A stretch of DNA of 64,000 nt, from assembly GCF_014207965.1 (NCBI RefSeq), contig NZ_JACHLM010000004.1, forward strand, positions 281,398 to 345,397, read 5' to 3'. Both the position numbers and the translations under genes were made by a program. Origin of the DNA: Brevundimonas bullata. Its GTDB lineage: Bacteria > Pseudomonadota > Alphaproteobacteria > Caulobacterales > Caulobacteraceae. Below the pieces are notes generated by a model, which was given only the letters and a program-made list of their open reading frames with translations, made no database searches and had not been told where the DNA came from. Of the stretch, positions 1-8,769 are shown in pieces (within the stretch, counting starts at the first letter, position 1; each line of letters opens with the position of its first letter).

Positions 1-57
1 GTCGCGATAGTCGCGGCCCGATGCTTCAGTGGCGGTGTCGTTGGTGGCGTCGGCCAT
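1..57 (-). CDS. ileS: Isoleucyl-tRNA synthetase, N-terminal fragment (runs off the window)
   Basis: Reading leftward from the ATG complement at 55-57, 19 codons are open to the window edge and end in RDYRD. IleRS proteins of Caulobacterales begin with a short variable head followed by a DYRDT-type motif, so this is probably the first 19 residues of ileS. Context agrees, because ileS, ribF and lspA are usual neighbours and the latter two lie within 6.5 kb. The fragment is too short for any catalytic motif to be seen, so the call rests on the short motif and on synteny. Confidence 0.5.
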   Translation of the reverse strand, partial: MADATNDTATEASGRDYRD

Positions 58-299
58 GGGGTAATCTTTGTCTTTGTGCGCGGGCGCCGAGGAGGCGGCG
101 CGGACGCAGTCTAGCGTGAAGGCCGTTGGACGGCATCGGCGATATTCGATCCCGACGTGCGCGGGGCTCTACGGCCCTGGCGCTACGCCGGGCGGCTAAT
201 CGAAATCGGACGGATCACGCGAACGGTCATGGTTGAAACCGTCTAGCAGACCGGGCGGCGCCTGCGCCATAGTCGATGCAAACAGAGGGAGGCGATCAG

Positions 300-863
300 A
301 TGCGCGTTCAGGCGATGACGGCGGCGGCAGTGCTGGCTTTGACGGCGGCCTGTTCGCCCGCAGAGGAGAAGGCCCCCGCCCCCGCCCCCGCCGCCGAAGC
401 GCCGCTGACTGGCCGCGCGGCCATCTATGCTGCGGGCGAGCGGGACGCCGAGGCCTTCGTCCGCGCTCTCTACGCCAACGCCGCCGCGCCCCTGGCGAAC
501 GATCCGGCGGCGGCGACGATCAGCCCCGGTCGCGACCCGCTCTATTCCCGCACCCTGAACGCCCTGATCGGCGTCGACTTCCGCGAGGCCCAGTCCCGGA
601 ATGAGGTCCCCTATCTGAACTATGACCCCGTCTGCGCCTGTCAGGACGCCGACGGCTTCGCCCTGACCGGGCTGAAGATGACGCCCGACGGCGAGAAGGC
701 GGCCTCGGCCGATGCGACCTTCACCAACCACGGCGAAACGCAGCAACAGACCCTGAAGCTGGTCAAGGAAGGCCCCATGTGGCGCATCGCCGACGTCGTC
801 GACGCCAAGGGGCAGTCCCTGCATGACGCGCTGATGGCCATCGCCGAGCGTGCGGAGGGCTGA
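300..863 (+). CDS. Exported lipoprotein, DUF3828-like
   Basis: This is a 187-residue predicted lipoprotein. The start at 300 is preferred to the in-frame ATG at 276 because a purine-rich ribosome site (GAGGGAGG) lies 6-10 bases before it and because it places a clean signal peptide at the N-terminus. The lipobox is LTAAC, giving a lipidated Cys near residue 18, followed by an Ala/Pro-rich linker. The C-terminal half alternates strand-like segments (DGFALTGLKM, PMWRIADVVD) and resembles DUF3828 (YbjP/YqhG-like) envelope proteins of unknown function. It stands alone, divergent from ileS. The family call is tentative; the lipoprotein call is firm. Confidence 0.7.
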   Translation: MRVQAMTAAAVLALTAACSPAEEKAPAPAPAAEAPLTGRAAIYAAGERDAEAFVRALYANAAAPLANDPAAATISPGRDPLYSRTLNALIGVDFREAQSRNEVPYLNYDPVCACQDADGFALTGLKMTPDGEKAASADATFTNHGETQQQTLKLVKEGPMWRIADVVDAKGQSLHDALMAIAERAEG

Positions 864-981
864 CCGCAACTCCTGCGACACGCGACCGTTAGCGATCCTG
901 TCATCATCGTGTTAAGAGCCCCGCCCCTTATAGCGGCGGCGGTGTCGCCAAAGCCTTTCAGACTTCTAGGAGAAGCCACAC

Positions 982-2187
982 ATGAGCAGGGTGCTGGTTA
1001 TCGGTGCAGGCGGCGTCAGCTCTGTCGCCGTCCACAAGATGGCGATGAATGCGGACATCTTCTCGCATATCACCCTGGCGAGCCGCACGAAGTCCAAGTG
1101 CGACGCCATCGCCGAATCCGTGAAGTCGCGCTTTGGCGTGACCATCGACACGGCCCAGATCGACGCCGACGACGTCGCCGCGACCACGGCCCTGATCCAG
1201 TCGGTCAAGCCGGCCCTGGTGGTCAACCTGGCCCTGCCGTATCAGGACCTGGCCATCATGGACGCCTGCCTGGCCGCCGGCGTCAACTACCTCGACACGG
1301 CCAACTATGAGCCGCGCGACGAAGCCAAGTTCGAATACAAGTGGCAGTGGGCTTACCAGGACAAGTTCAAGGAAGCCGGCCTGATGGCGCTGCTCGGCTC
1401 GGGCTTCGACCCCGGCGTGACCTCGGTCTTCGCCACCTACACCAAGAAGCACCTGCTGGACCGGATCGACACGCTCGACATCCTGGACTGCAACGGCGGC
1501 GACACGGGTCTGCCCTTCGCCACCAACTTCAACCCGGAAATCAACCTGCGCGAAGTGACCGCTGAGTCGCGTCACTGGGAAAACGGCCAGTGGGTCGAGG
1601 GCCCGGCCCTGAGCCACAAGCAGGAGTTCAACTTCGAAGGCGTCGGCCCGAAGAACATGTACCTCATGTACCATGAGGAACTGGAGTCGCTGGCCAAGTT
1701 CTACCCGGAAATCAAACGCATCCGCTTCTGGATGACCTTCGGCGACAGCTATCTGAAGCACCTCGAGGTGCTGGAAAACATCGGCATGACCTCGATCGAG
1801 CCGATGATGTTCCAGGGCCGCGAGATCATTCCGATCGAGTTCCTGAAGGCCCTGCTGCCGGAACCCTCGTCGCTGGGTCCGATCACCAAGGGCAAGACGA
1901 ACATCGGCACCATCGCCACCGGCGAGAAGGACGGCGTTCAGAAGACCTTCTACGTCAAGAACATCTGCGACCACGAAGCCGCCTATGCCGAAACCGGCAA
2001 CCAGGCTGTCAGCTACACCACGGGCGTTCCGGCCATGATCGGCGCGGCCATGATGCTGACCGGCACGTGGAAGGGCGAAGGCGTCTTCAACATGGAGCAG
2101 CTGGACCCCGATCCCTTCATGGACATGCTGAACAAGCATGGCCTGCCGTGGACCGTGGAAGAGCTGGACGCCCCTCTCGCGTTCTAA
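982..2187 (+). CDS. Carboxyspermidine/carboxynorspermidine dehydrogenase (saccharopine dehydrogenase family)
   Basis: A 401-residue member of the saccharopine-dehydrogenase-like family. The N-terminal Rossmann motif VIGAGGVSSVAVHK binds NADP, and FDPGVTSVFATY and the C-terminal domain match carboxy(nor)spermidine synthases. The family condenses a diamine with aspartate semialdehyde to give a carboxy-polyamine. AGGAGA lies 8 bases before the ATG. The next gene, nspC, begins 37 bases downstream and decarboxylates the product, so the pair forms a complete SAM-independent polyamine pathway. Whether the substrate is putrescine (giving spermidine) or diaminopropane (giving norspermidine) cannot be read from the sequence. 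Confidence 0.9.
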   Translation: MSRVLVIGAGGVSSVAVHKMAMNADIFSHITLASRTKSKCDAIAESVKSRFGVTIDTAQIDADDVAATTALIQSVKPALVVNLALPYQDLAIMDACLAAGVNYLDTANYEPRDEAKFEYKWQWAYQDKFKEAGLMALLGSGFDPGVTSVFATYTKKHLLDRIDTLDILDCNGGDTGLPFATNFNPEINLREVTAESRHWENGQWVEGPALSHKQEFNFEGVGPKNMYLMYHEELESLAKFYPEIKRIRFWMTFGDSYLKHLEVLENIGMTSIEPMMFQGREIIPIEFLKALLPEPSSLGPITKGKTNIGTIATGEKDGVQKTFYVKNICDHEAAYAETGNQAVSYTTGVPAMIGAAMMLTGTWKGEGVFNMEQLDPDPFMDMLNKHGLPWTVEELDAPLAF

Positions 2188-2224
2188 AATGCTCGCCTTC
2201 TAGAGACCTGAGTGAAAAGACGAC

Positions 2225-3397
2225 ATGGAAACCAAGGCCGGCGATCCCGGAGCCTTTGCTCATTTTGATCTGAACCGCGTCGCCTCGCCCGCTTTCGTGG
2301 TGGACGAGGCTGCGGTGCGGCGCAATCTGGCCGTGCTGAAGGACGTGCGCGACCGGGGCAATGCCCGGGTCCTGCTGGCGCTCAAGGCCTTTTCCATGTG
2401 GTCGCTGGCGGACGTCGTCGGGGAATACCTCGACGGCGTCTGCGCCTCCGGTCTGTGGGAGGCGCGGCTGGCGCGCGAGTTCTACAAGGGCGAGCTGACC
2501 ACCTATTCGCCCGCCTACAAGGCCGAGGATCTGCCCGAGATCCTGCGCCTGTCCGACCACGTCATCTTCAACTCGCCGGATCAGGTCACGCGCTTCGCCG
2601 ACCTGATCGCAGAGGCCCGCGCGGCTGGCGAGACCTTCGAGATCGGCCTGCGGCTGAACCCCGAACACTCCGAGGGCGAGGTCGCCAAGTACGACCCGGC
2701 CCAGCCCTGCTCGCGTCTGGGATTCCCGGTGTCGCAGCTGCGCCCCGAGCATATGCAGGGCGTCGACGGCCTGCATATCCACGCCCTGTGCGAACAGGAT
2801 TTCGAGCCCCTGGCCCGTATCTGGGCGGCGGTGGAGCCCAAGCTGGCGCCCCTGCTGGGCGGGGTGAAGTGGCTGAACCTCGGCGGCGGCCACCACGTGA
2901 CCCGCGCCGACTACCAGACCGACCGTCTAGTCGCCTTCCTGAACAAGATCGCCGAACGCCACGGGGTGCAGGTCTATCTGGAGCCGGGCGAGGCCGTGGC
3001 GCTGGACGCCGGCATCCTGATCGGCGAGGTGCTGGACGTCTTCGACAACGGCATGCCCATCGCCATCACCGACATTTCAGCCACCTGCCATATGCCGGAC
3101 GTGATTGAGGCCCCCTACCGCCCCGCCATGCTGCATGAACCCGCGGACGGCGTCACAGTGCGTCTGGGCGGTCCGTCCTGCCTGGCCGGCGACATCATCG
3201 GCGACTACGTCTTCGCCGAACGCCCGACGCCCGGAACGCGCCTCGCCTTCCTCGATCAGGCCCACTATTCGATGGTGAAGACCAACACCTTCAACGGCGT
3301 CCCCCTGCCCGCCATCGCCCTGTGGAACAGCGCCACGGACGAGCTGCGGATGGTCAAGGAGTTCGACTGGACGGAGTTCCGCGACCGGCTGTCGTGA
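2225..3397 (+). CDS. nspC: Carboxynorspermidine/carboxyspermidine decarboxylase
   Basis: A 390-residue PLP enzyme of the alanine-racemase-fold (fold III) decarboxylases. The motif LLALKAFSMW near residue 45 carries the PLP lysine, GLHIHALCEQ lines the cofactor, LNLGGGHHVT is the phosphate-binding glycine loop, and GPSCLAGDII carries the C-terminal active-site Cys of this family. It removes CO2 from carboxyspermidine or carboxynorspermidine to give the finished polyamine. It follows its partner dehydrogenase at 37 bases and is probably co-transcribed. Length is normal for NspC. Confidence 0.93.
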   Translation: METKAGDPGAFAHFDLNRVASPAFVVDEAAVRRNLAVLKDVRDRGNARVLLALKAFSMWSLADVVGEYLDGVCASGLWEARLAREFYKGELTTYSPAYKAEDLPEILRLSDHVIFNSPDQVTRFADLIAEARAAGETFEIGLRLNPEHSEGEVAKYDPAQPCSRLGFPVSQLRPEHMQGVDGLHIHALCEQDFEPLARIWAAVEPKLAPLLGGVKWLNLGGGHHVTRADYQTDRLVAFLNKIAERHGVQVYLEPGEAVALDAGILIGEVLDVFDNGMPIAITDISATCHMPDVIEAPYRPAMLHEPADGVTVRLGGPSCLAGDIIGDYVFAERPTPGTRLAFLDQAHYSMVKTNTFNGVPLPAIALWNSATDELRMVKEFDWTEFRDRLS

Positions 3398-3465
3398 GGT
3401 GACGAGCGGCGTTGTAGTTCAGCGCTCGAAATCGAGAAACCACTCATAGAGCCTAATGGTCATCG

Positions 3466-3930
3466 ATGTTTCAGAACGAACGCAACTACGAACCGGCTGT
3501 CGAAGCGTTAAAACCTGCGCTTCACAATTTACCCGGCAAAATCGTCGCAATCACTGGACTGCCGGGCGTCGGCAAAACTTCTCTGGGGCGATATCTAGCT
3601 TACCGCTTCAATGTCTCGCTGATCGAGACGGACCTGTTCCTTCGCCGAGCGTGTGGAGCGATGGAACACCATGAGGATTTAATCGACCAGGTCATTGGCA
3701 CCAGGCTCGACCAAGAAGACCCTGAACGGCAGCGACCAGTTGTCATCGAGGGAGCGACTGTGCTGCGCCTATTGGATCGGCTGGGACGCAGACCAGACTT
3801 CATTATCCAAGTCATCAACAGCGACGCTCCAGCGAGCAACCCCAGGTTGGCAAAAGAGCTGGAAGGCTACGATGCCGAATATACACCAGCCTCCGCAGCC
3901 GATTTATTTCTCGACTTTTCAGCTAGCTAA
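3466..3930 (+). CDS. Small P-loop NTPase / kinase-like protein
   Basis: A 154-residue protein with a clear Walker A motif (GLPGVGKTS, residues 31-39) and a plausible Walker B or substrate strand RPVVIEGATVL near residue 85. It resembles AAA_18 or uridine-kinase-like small nucleotide-binding proteins, but no substrate can be assigned. Its DNA is visibly poorer in G+C than its neighbours and uses codons such as TTA and AAT that flanking genes avoid. It sits alone between the polyamine pair and the convergent ribF. I infer recent acquisition. Confidence 0.6.
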   Translation: MFQNERNYEPAVEALKPALHNLPGKIVAITGLPGVGKTSLGRYLAYRFNVSLIETDLFLRRACGAMEHHEDLIDQVIGTRLDQEDPERQRPVVIEGATVLRLLDRLGRRPDFIIQVINSDAPASNPRLAKELEGYDAEYTPASAADLFLDFSAS

Positions 3931-3970
3931 TAGCTGTTTTAGGCAGCACGAGATCCGAACCGAAGAGCGG

Positions 3971-4900
3971 TCAGCCCAGCACGGCCCGCGCCGCCGACGC
4001 GTCCGCCTCGATCTGGACCTTCAGTTCATCCAGCCCGTCGAACTTCATCTCGCCGCGCAGGAAGGCGACCAGTTCGGTCTCAATGGTCTGGCCGTAGAGG
4101 CTCTCGTTGAAGTCCAGCAGCCAGACTTCCAGCAGAGGCTGTTCAATCTCGAACATGGGGCGGACGCCCAGGTTGGCGACGCCCTTCACGACCCGGCCGT
4201 CCTGCAAACGGGTGCGCGTGGCATAGACCCCGTAGGCGGGGCGCATATAGTCGCCCATGGCGATGTTGGCGGTCGGCACGCCGATGGTGCGGCCGCGCTT
4301 GTCGCCGTGGATCACCTCGCCCTGGATGGCGTAGGGGCGGCCCAGGATGGCGGCGGCGCGGTCCATGTCGCCGGCCTTCAGCGCCTCGCGTACGGCGGAC
4401 GATGACAGCTTCAGGCCCGAGGCGTCGTCGATGCGGTCGGTGACGGAGACGGTGAAGCCCAGGGTTTCGCCATAGGTGCGCAGCAGGGCGGGCGAGCCGG
4501 AACGGCCCTTGCCGAAGGTGAAGTCGAAGCCGACGGCGGCGTGGGCGATGCCCAGACCTTCGGACAGGACACGACGGGCGAACGCCTCGTCGGTCATCCC
4601 GGCCATCTCGGCGTCGAAGGGGATCAGGTAAAGGCGGTCGACGCCCAGCGGCGCCAGAGCCCGAGCCATCTGGTCCGGGGTCATCAGACGGAAAGGCGCG
4701 GCGTCCGGCTGGAATAACCGACGCGGGTGCGGGTCGAAGCTGACGACGCCCAGCGGCGCACCCAGACGCTGGGCCGCCTCTCGGGCCGAGGCGATCACCG
4801 CCTGATGACCGCGGTGCACGCCGTCAAACGCGCCGACGGCCACCGCCGCCCCGCGTTGCGAGGCCGGCAGGCCGCGCCAGCCGCGAATGACCTCAACCAC
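3971..4900 (-). CDS. ribF: Bifunctional riboflavin kinase / FMN adenylyltransferase (FAD synthetase)
   Basis: A 309-residue enzyme that phosphorylates riboflavin to FMN and adenylates FMN to FAD. The N-terminal adenylyltransferase domain shows VGAFDGVHRGHQAVI near residue 22 (the GxFDGxHxGH nucleotidyl-transfer motif) and a second motif LSSSAVREALKAGD. The C-terminal flavokinase domain shows KRGRTIGVPTANI and the acidic NFNESLYG segment. Length is standard. A MaoC-like gene lies 9 bases upstream on the same strand, so the two may be co-transcribed. Confidence 0.97.
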   Translation of the reverse strand: MVEVIRGWRGLPASQRGAAVAVGAFDGVHRGHQAVIASAREAAQRLGAPLGVVSFDPHPRRLFQPDAAPFRLMTPDQMARALAPLGVDRLYLIPFDAEMAGMTDEAFARRVLSEGLGIAHAAVGFDFTFGKGRSGSPALLRTYGETLGFTVSVTDRIDDASGLKLSSSAVREALKAGDMDRAAAILGRPYAIQGEVIHGDKRGRTIGVPTANIAMGDYMRPAYGVYATRTRLQDGRVVKGVANLGVRPMFEIEQPLLEVWLLDFNESLYGQTIETELVAFLRGEMKFDGLDELKVQIEADASAARAVLG

Positions 4901-4909
4901 GTCGGGGGC

Positions 4910-5371
4910 TCAGCGGGCCGAGGGCTTGCGCCGACGCGGCACGCGCACGACGGCCACGCCGTCCATGATCAGCTTGTCGCCGACAAAGCCTTCGCATTTC
5001 AGTTCGACGCGGGCGCTGTCGGACTCCATCTCGATCACCGTGATGACGATGCGGACCGAATCGCCGATGCGGACCGGGAAGTGGAAGGCCAGGGTCTGCG
5101 AAATATAGATGGACCCAGCGCCCGGCAGGATGGTGCCGACCACGGCCGAGCCGAAGGCGGCGCTCAACAGGCCGTGGGCGATTCGGCCGCGATAGGCGGT
5201 CTTGGACGCAAATTCTTCGTCCAGGTGCACCGGATTGAAGTCGTCCGACGCCTCGGCGAACAGGCGAATACGGTCCTCGGTGACGTGGACGGTCTTCTCT
5301 GCGGCCATGCCGACGTGGAGTTCATCGAGGATGTAACCGCCCGACGGATGCTGTGTGACGTATTCGACCAT
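4910..5371 (-). CDS. MaoC-family (hot-dog fold) hydratase
   Basis: A 153-residue single hot-dog-fold protein. The hydratase-2 motif is present: FNPVHLDEEFA (catalytic Asp/His pair) followed by RIAHGLLSAAFGS. Such proteins hydrate enoyl-CoA thioesters, for example in short-chain PHA or fatty-acid metabolism. The true substrate cannot be inferred. It lies 9 bases upstream of ribF and 38 bases downstream of a HAD phosphatase on the same strand, so the three may form one transcript. Confidence 0.85.
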   Translation of the reverse strand: MVEYVTQHPSGGYILDELHVGMAAEKTVHVTEDRIRLFAEASDDFNPVHLDEEFASKTAYRGRIAHGLLSAAFGSAVVGTILPGAGSIYISQTLAFHFPVRIGDSVRIVITVIEMESDSARVELKCEGFVGDKLIMDGVAVVRVPRRRKPSAR

Positions 5372-5409
5372 CAGCGGCCTTTACGGCAGGTGCGACGAAA
5401 TGGCGAGCC

Positions 5410-6279
5410 TCACCAGGCCAGTTCGAGCGCGGCGTAGCGGGCGAAGGTCGTCTCGGCTCGGAGCAATTCACCGGCAAGCGCCGGATCCAGGGTTCCGTCC
5501 GGCCCCTTGGCCGCGTCGCCGTGGATGCCCTGCGCGATGAACAGGCAGTCCAGCGCCTGCTCGGCCGCGCCCAGAACATCGGTGATGACGCCGTCGCCGA
5601 TGCACAGGACGCGCGAACGATCCACCGGACGGCCCATCAGCTTTTGCGCCTCGCGCAAGGCCAGTTCGTAGATGGGGCCGAAGGGCTTGCCCGCCATGAC
5701 CACGCGTCCGCCCATGGACTCGTAGAGGTCGGCGATGGCGCCGCCGCAGTAGATGATGCTGTCGCCCTTCTGCACGATGCGGTCGGGGTTGGCGCAGATC
5801 AGCTCCAGATCGCGCTCGACGGCGGGGATCAGGCGTTCGCGGTAGTCCTCGGGCGTCTCGGTCGCGTCGTCGAACAGGCCGGTGACGGACAGGAAGGCGG
5901 CGTCCGTCGCGTCATGGGCGCTGGTCAGGTTCAGCCCCTCGTACAGAACGAAGTCGCGGTCCGGGCCGATGATCCACGCCGGGCCAGGGGCGCGGCGGGC
6001 CAGTTCGGCGCGGGTGGCGTCGCCCGAGGTGACGAAGGCCTTCCAGGCGCTGCGCGGCACGCCGAGCGCATCCAGCTGCGCCACCACATCCGAGGACGGG
6101 CGCGGCGAGTTGGAGATCAGGACGACATGGCCGCCCTTGGCGTTGAAATCGGCCAGGGCGGTGCAGGCGGTGGGCCAGCTCTCGCGGCCGTTGTGGATCA
6201 CGCCCCAGACGTCGCACAGCAGGATGTCATAGTCGTCGGCGACAGCGGACAGGTGAGGCAGGGCGTGAGGCAGGGTCAT
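5410..6279 (-). CDS. HAD-superfamily class IIA hydrolase (TIGR01459-type sugar phosphatase)
   Basis: A 289-residue phosphatase of the NagD-like class IIA HAD family. Motif I is LLCDVWGVIHNG, with the usual second Asp replaced by Trp as in the TIGR01459 subgroup. Motif II is VVLISNSPRP, and the C-terminal metal motif is VLCIGDGVITDVLGA. The start at 6279 is chosen over the frame's upstream ATG at 6321 because homology begins at MTLPHALPH. The family is common in alphaproteobacteria but its substrate is unknown. Confidence 0.85.
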   Translation of the reverse strand: MTLPHALPHLSAVADDYDILLCDVWGVIHNGRESWPTACTALADFNAKGGHVVLISNSPRPSSDVVAQLDALGVPRSAWKAFVTSGDATRAELARRAPGPAWIIGPDRDFVLYEGLNLTSAHDATDAAFLSVTGLFDDATETPEDYRERLIPAVERDLELICANPDRIVQKGDSIIYCGGAIADLYESMGGRVVMAGKPFGPIYELALREAQKLMGRPVDRSRVLCIGDGVITDVLGAAEQALDCLFIAQGIHGDAAKGPDGTLDPALAGELLRAETTFARYAALELAW

Positions 6280-6409
6280 GGTCCGGTTATAGCCCCCCGA
6301 ACGCAGGGGGGAAGGCCGCAACCGGCCCCTTGCCCCATCGGCCAGGCATCAAACCCGCGTTGATTTCCCTCTTCGCCCTCGCCCTGCTTCCTGCTAACCG
6401 GCTTGAGAC

Positions 6410-6937
6410 ATGAAAATTTCTCGCCTCGCCTATGCCGCCTACGGCATCGCCCTCGTCGTCATCGTGTTGGACCAGCTGACCAAGGCCTGGGTCCTGGGCG
6501 CCATCGACGCAGCGCACATCTCGCAGATCCCCGACGGCTATCGCATCGCCGAGGTCGCCCCGCCCTTCTTCAACCTGACCTATGTGCTGAACACCGGCGT
6601 CAGCTTCGGCCTGTTCGGCGGCGGCGCAGGACGCTGGGTCCTGAGCGTCTTCTCGGTCCTGGTGGCGATCGCCCTCGCCGTCTGGGCGACGCGCTCGGAT
6701 CGCAAGCTGCTGGCCGCGGCCATCGGCCTGGTCATGGGCGGCGCCCTGGGCAACGTTTTCGACCGCATCCGTTTCGGCGGGGTCGTGGACTTCCTCGACT
6801 TCTCGGGATCGGGCCTGTTTCCGTGGATTTTCAACATTGCCGACGCAGGCATCACCGTGGGCGTCGTCCTGCTGATCCTGGACAGCTTCCTCTCCGAACG
6901 TCGTCCAACGGTTGGCGTGGCCAACGAAAAGTCGTAA
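6410..6937 (+). CDS. lspA: Lipoprotein signal peptidase (signal peptidase II)
   Basis: A 175-residue inner-membrane aspartyl protease that cleaves the signal peptide of prolipoproteins. Four hydrophobic segments are visible. Conserved elements are VLDQLTKAWV in segment 1, LNTGVSFGLF (the N-x-G-x-x-F motif), NVFDRIRFGGVVDFLDF with the first catalytic Asp, and FNIADAGITVG with the second. It is followed 68 bases later by a lipoprotein gene that would be its substrate. Divergent from the HAD phosphatase. Confidence 0.96.
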   Translation: MKISRLAYAAYGIALVVIVLDQLTKAWVLGAIDAAHISQIPDGYRIAEVAPPFFNLTYVLNTGVSFGLFGGGAGRWVLSVFSVLVAIALAVWATRSDRKLLAAAIGLVMGGALGNVFDRIRFGGVVDFLDFSGSGLFPWIFNIADAGITVGVVLLILDSFLSERRPTVGVANEKS

Positions 6938-7005
6938 TCACCCCCTCTTCACTGTCGTCCCGAGCCAGCGCCGTTGGGCGCGCCTCCCGGAGCCGAGCTG
7001 ACCTT

Positions 7006-7572
7006 ATGCGTATCCGCAACGCCGTTACCGTGGCCCTTTTCGCCACTACCGCCCTCAGCCTGACCGCCTGCGCCAGCGTGAAGCAAAGCATTGGCCTGTC
7101 GAAGGTCGTTCCCGACGAATTCGTCACCGTCGCCAGCGCCCCTCTGTCGCTGCCGCCGGAATACGGCCTGACCCCGCCGTCGCCGGGCCAGCCCCGTCCG
7201 CAGGAACTGGCCCCCGAAAGCGCCGCCCGTCAGATCCTGCTGGGTCAGCGCCAGGCTGTGACCCGCACCGGCGGCGAACAGGCCCTGGTGACCCAGGCCG
7301 GCGCCGACCGCGCCGATCCCCTGGCCCGCTACGTTGTCGATGACGAGTTCGGCGACCTGGCCCACAAGGAAGAAAGCTGGGCCAACCGCGTGCTGTTCTG
7401 GCGCAAGAACGACCCTGCGACCCAGGCTCCGACCGTCACCCAGACGGCGGAAGGCGCGCGCACTGTCGACGCCACCACCGAACACGCCCGTCTGCAGGCC
7501 CTGACGGGCGGCCGGCAAGGCATCGCCATCACCCCGCGTCAGGATCGCGGCTTCAAGCTGCCCGGCCTCTAA
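7006..7572 (+). CDS. DUF3035 outer-membrane lipoprotein (BamF-like)
   Basis: A 188-residue lipoprotein with signal peptide and lipobox LTACAS (lipid Cys about residue 22). The mature N-terminus carries VPDEFVTVASAPLSLPPEYG, the signature of DUF3035. That stretch resembles the extended N-terminus of BamC, and alphaproteobacterial members have been described as the BAM-complex lipoprotein BamF; assigning this copy to that role is inference. The ATG at 7006 gives the signal peptide, although the same frame is open far upstream. It follows lspA and ends 24 bases before a strong terminator. Confidence 0.8.
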   Translation: MRIRNAVTVALFATTALSLTACASVKQSIGLSKVVPDEFVTVASAPLSLPPEYGLTPPSPGQPRPQELAPESAARQILLGQRQAVTRTGGEQALVTQAGADRADPLARYVVDDEFGDLAHKEESWANRVLFWRKNDPATQAPTVTQTAEGARTVDATTEHARLQALTGGRQGIAITPRQDRGFKLPGL

Positions 7573-7596
7573 AAAGACTGAAGGCGAAGAGAATCA

Positions 7597-7631
7597 GGGG
7601 CGCGTTCGTTTCGACGGACGCGCCCTTTTCC
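7597..7631 (+). terminator. Rho-independent terminator after the DUF3035 gene
   Basis: GGGCGCGT (7598-7605) pairs with ACGCGCCC (7618-7625) across a 12-base loop and is followed by TTTTCC. It closes the lspA-DUF3035 unit before the convergent ispH. Confidence 0.8.
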
Positions 7632-7648
7632 TTGCGGACCTCTGTCCG

Positions 7649-8620
7649 TCAGGCCGTCAGAACGCGGGGCAGTTTGAACGATACGGTTTCTCGCGCGCCG
7701 TCGTCCTCGGTCACGGTCGCATCGAACCGATGGCGGATGGCGTCGATCAGGGCCTCGATCAGAGGTTCGGGCGCCGAGGCCCCGGCGGTGACGCCCACGG
7801 TCGTCACCCCCTCGAACCAGGACCACTCGACGTCGCTGGCGTCATCGACCAGACGGGCGTCGCCCGCCCCGGCCTTGAGCGCCACATCGACCAGACGCGC
7901 CGAGTTGGACGAGTTCTTGGACCCAACCACCAGCACCAGCTGACAGCCCTCGCCCAGACGTTTGACCGCCTCTTGCCGGTTGGTGGTGGCGTAGCAGATG
8001 TCTTCCTTGTGCGGGTCCGGCAGTTCCGGGAAGCGCCGCTTCAGCGCCGCCAGGATGTCGGCCGTATCGTCCACTGACAGCGTCGTCTGCGTGGCGTAGG
8101 CCAGAGGTTGATCCCCAGGCCGCTGGAAGTTTTCTGCGTCCGCCACCGTCTCGACCAGACTGATCGAACCCGGCGGCAGCTGCCCCATGGTTCCCACCAC
8201 CTCCGGGTGACCGGCGTGGCCGATCAGGATGATGTGGCGGCCCTGCTCGTGATGGCGCTCGGCCTCGACATGGACCTTGGACACCAGGGGACAGGTGGCG
8301 TCGAGGAACAGCAGCTCGCGCGCCCGAGCGGTCGCCGGCACCGACTTGGGCACGCCGTGGGCCGAAAAGACGACCGGCCGGTCGTCAGGGCATTCGTCCA
8401 GTTCCTTGACGAAGACGGCGCCCATGCCCTTCAGCCGCTCGACGACGTGGCGGTTGTGAACGATCTCATGGCGCACATAGACGGGGGCGCCGAACTTCTC
8501 GATGGCGCGCTCCACGATCTGGATGGCCCGGTCCACCCCGGCGCAGAAGCCGCGCGGCGTGGCGAGGCGCACGTGGAGGGGGCGGCGTTCAAAGGCGGAG
8601 GGCGATACGGGCGCGTTCAT
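7649..8620 (-). CDS. ispH: 4-hydroxy-3-methylbut-2-enyl diphosphate reductase
   Basis: A 323-residue iron-sulfur enzyme, the last step of the MEP isoprenoid pathway (HMBPP to IPP and DMAPP). The three cluster-ligand cysteines are visible in [11 protein letters not shown] (about residue 22), [11 protein letters not shown] and [11 protein letters not shown]. The motif [10 protein letters not shown] and the conserved histidines in YVRHEIVHN and [10 protein letters not shown] are also present. Length is normal. Divergent from an exported protein gene. Confidence 0.97.
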   Translation of the reverse strand: MNAPVSPSAFERRPLHVRLATPRGFCAGVDRAIQIVERAIEKFGAPVYVRHEIVHNRHVVERLKGMGAVFVKELDECPDDRPVVFSAHGVPKSVPATARARELLFLDATCPLVSKVHVEAERHHEQGRHIILIGHAGHPEVVGTMGQLPPGSISLVETVADAENFQRPGDQPLAYATQTTLSVDDTADILAALKRRFPELPDPHKEDICYATTNRQEAVKRLGEGCQLVLVVGSKNSSNSARLVDVALKAGAGDARLVDDASDVEWSWFEGVTTVGVTAGASAPEPLIEALIDAIRHRFDATVTEDDGARETVSFKLPRVLTA

Positions 8621-8769
8621 GGCCCGGAACCTAGTCGCTCAAGCGGCTTACCGCCACCGGCTGCATGGTCGCGTTTGCCGCGCCTCGCTTTAGCCGCTAT
8701 CACCACCGAGCGTGGCTTGGTCGGACGTCCGATCGTCCCGCGCCCCCTTCGACTGCCGGAAAGCTCCTG

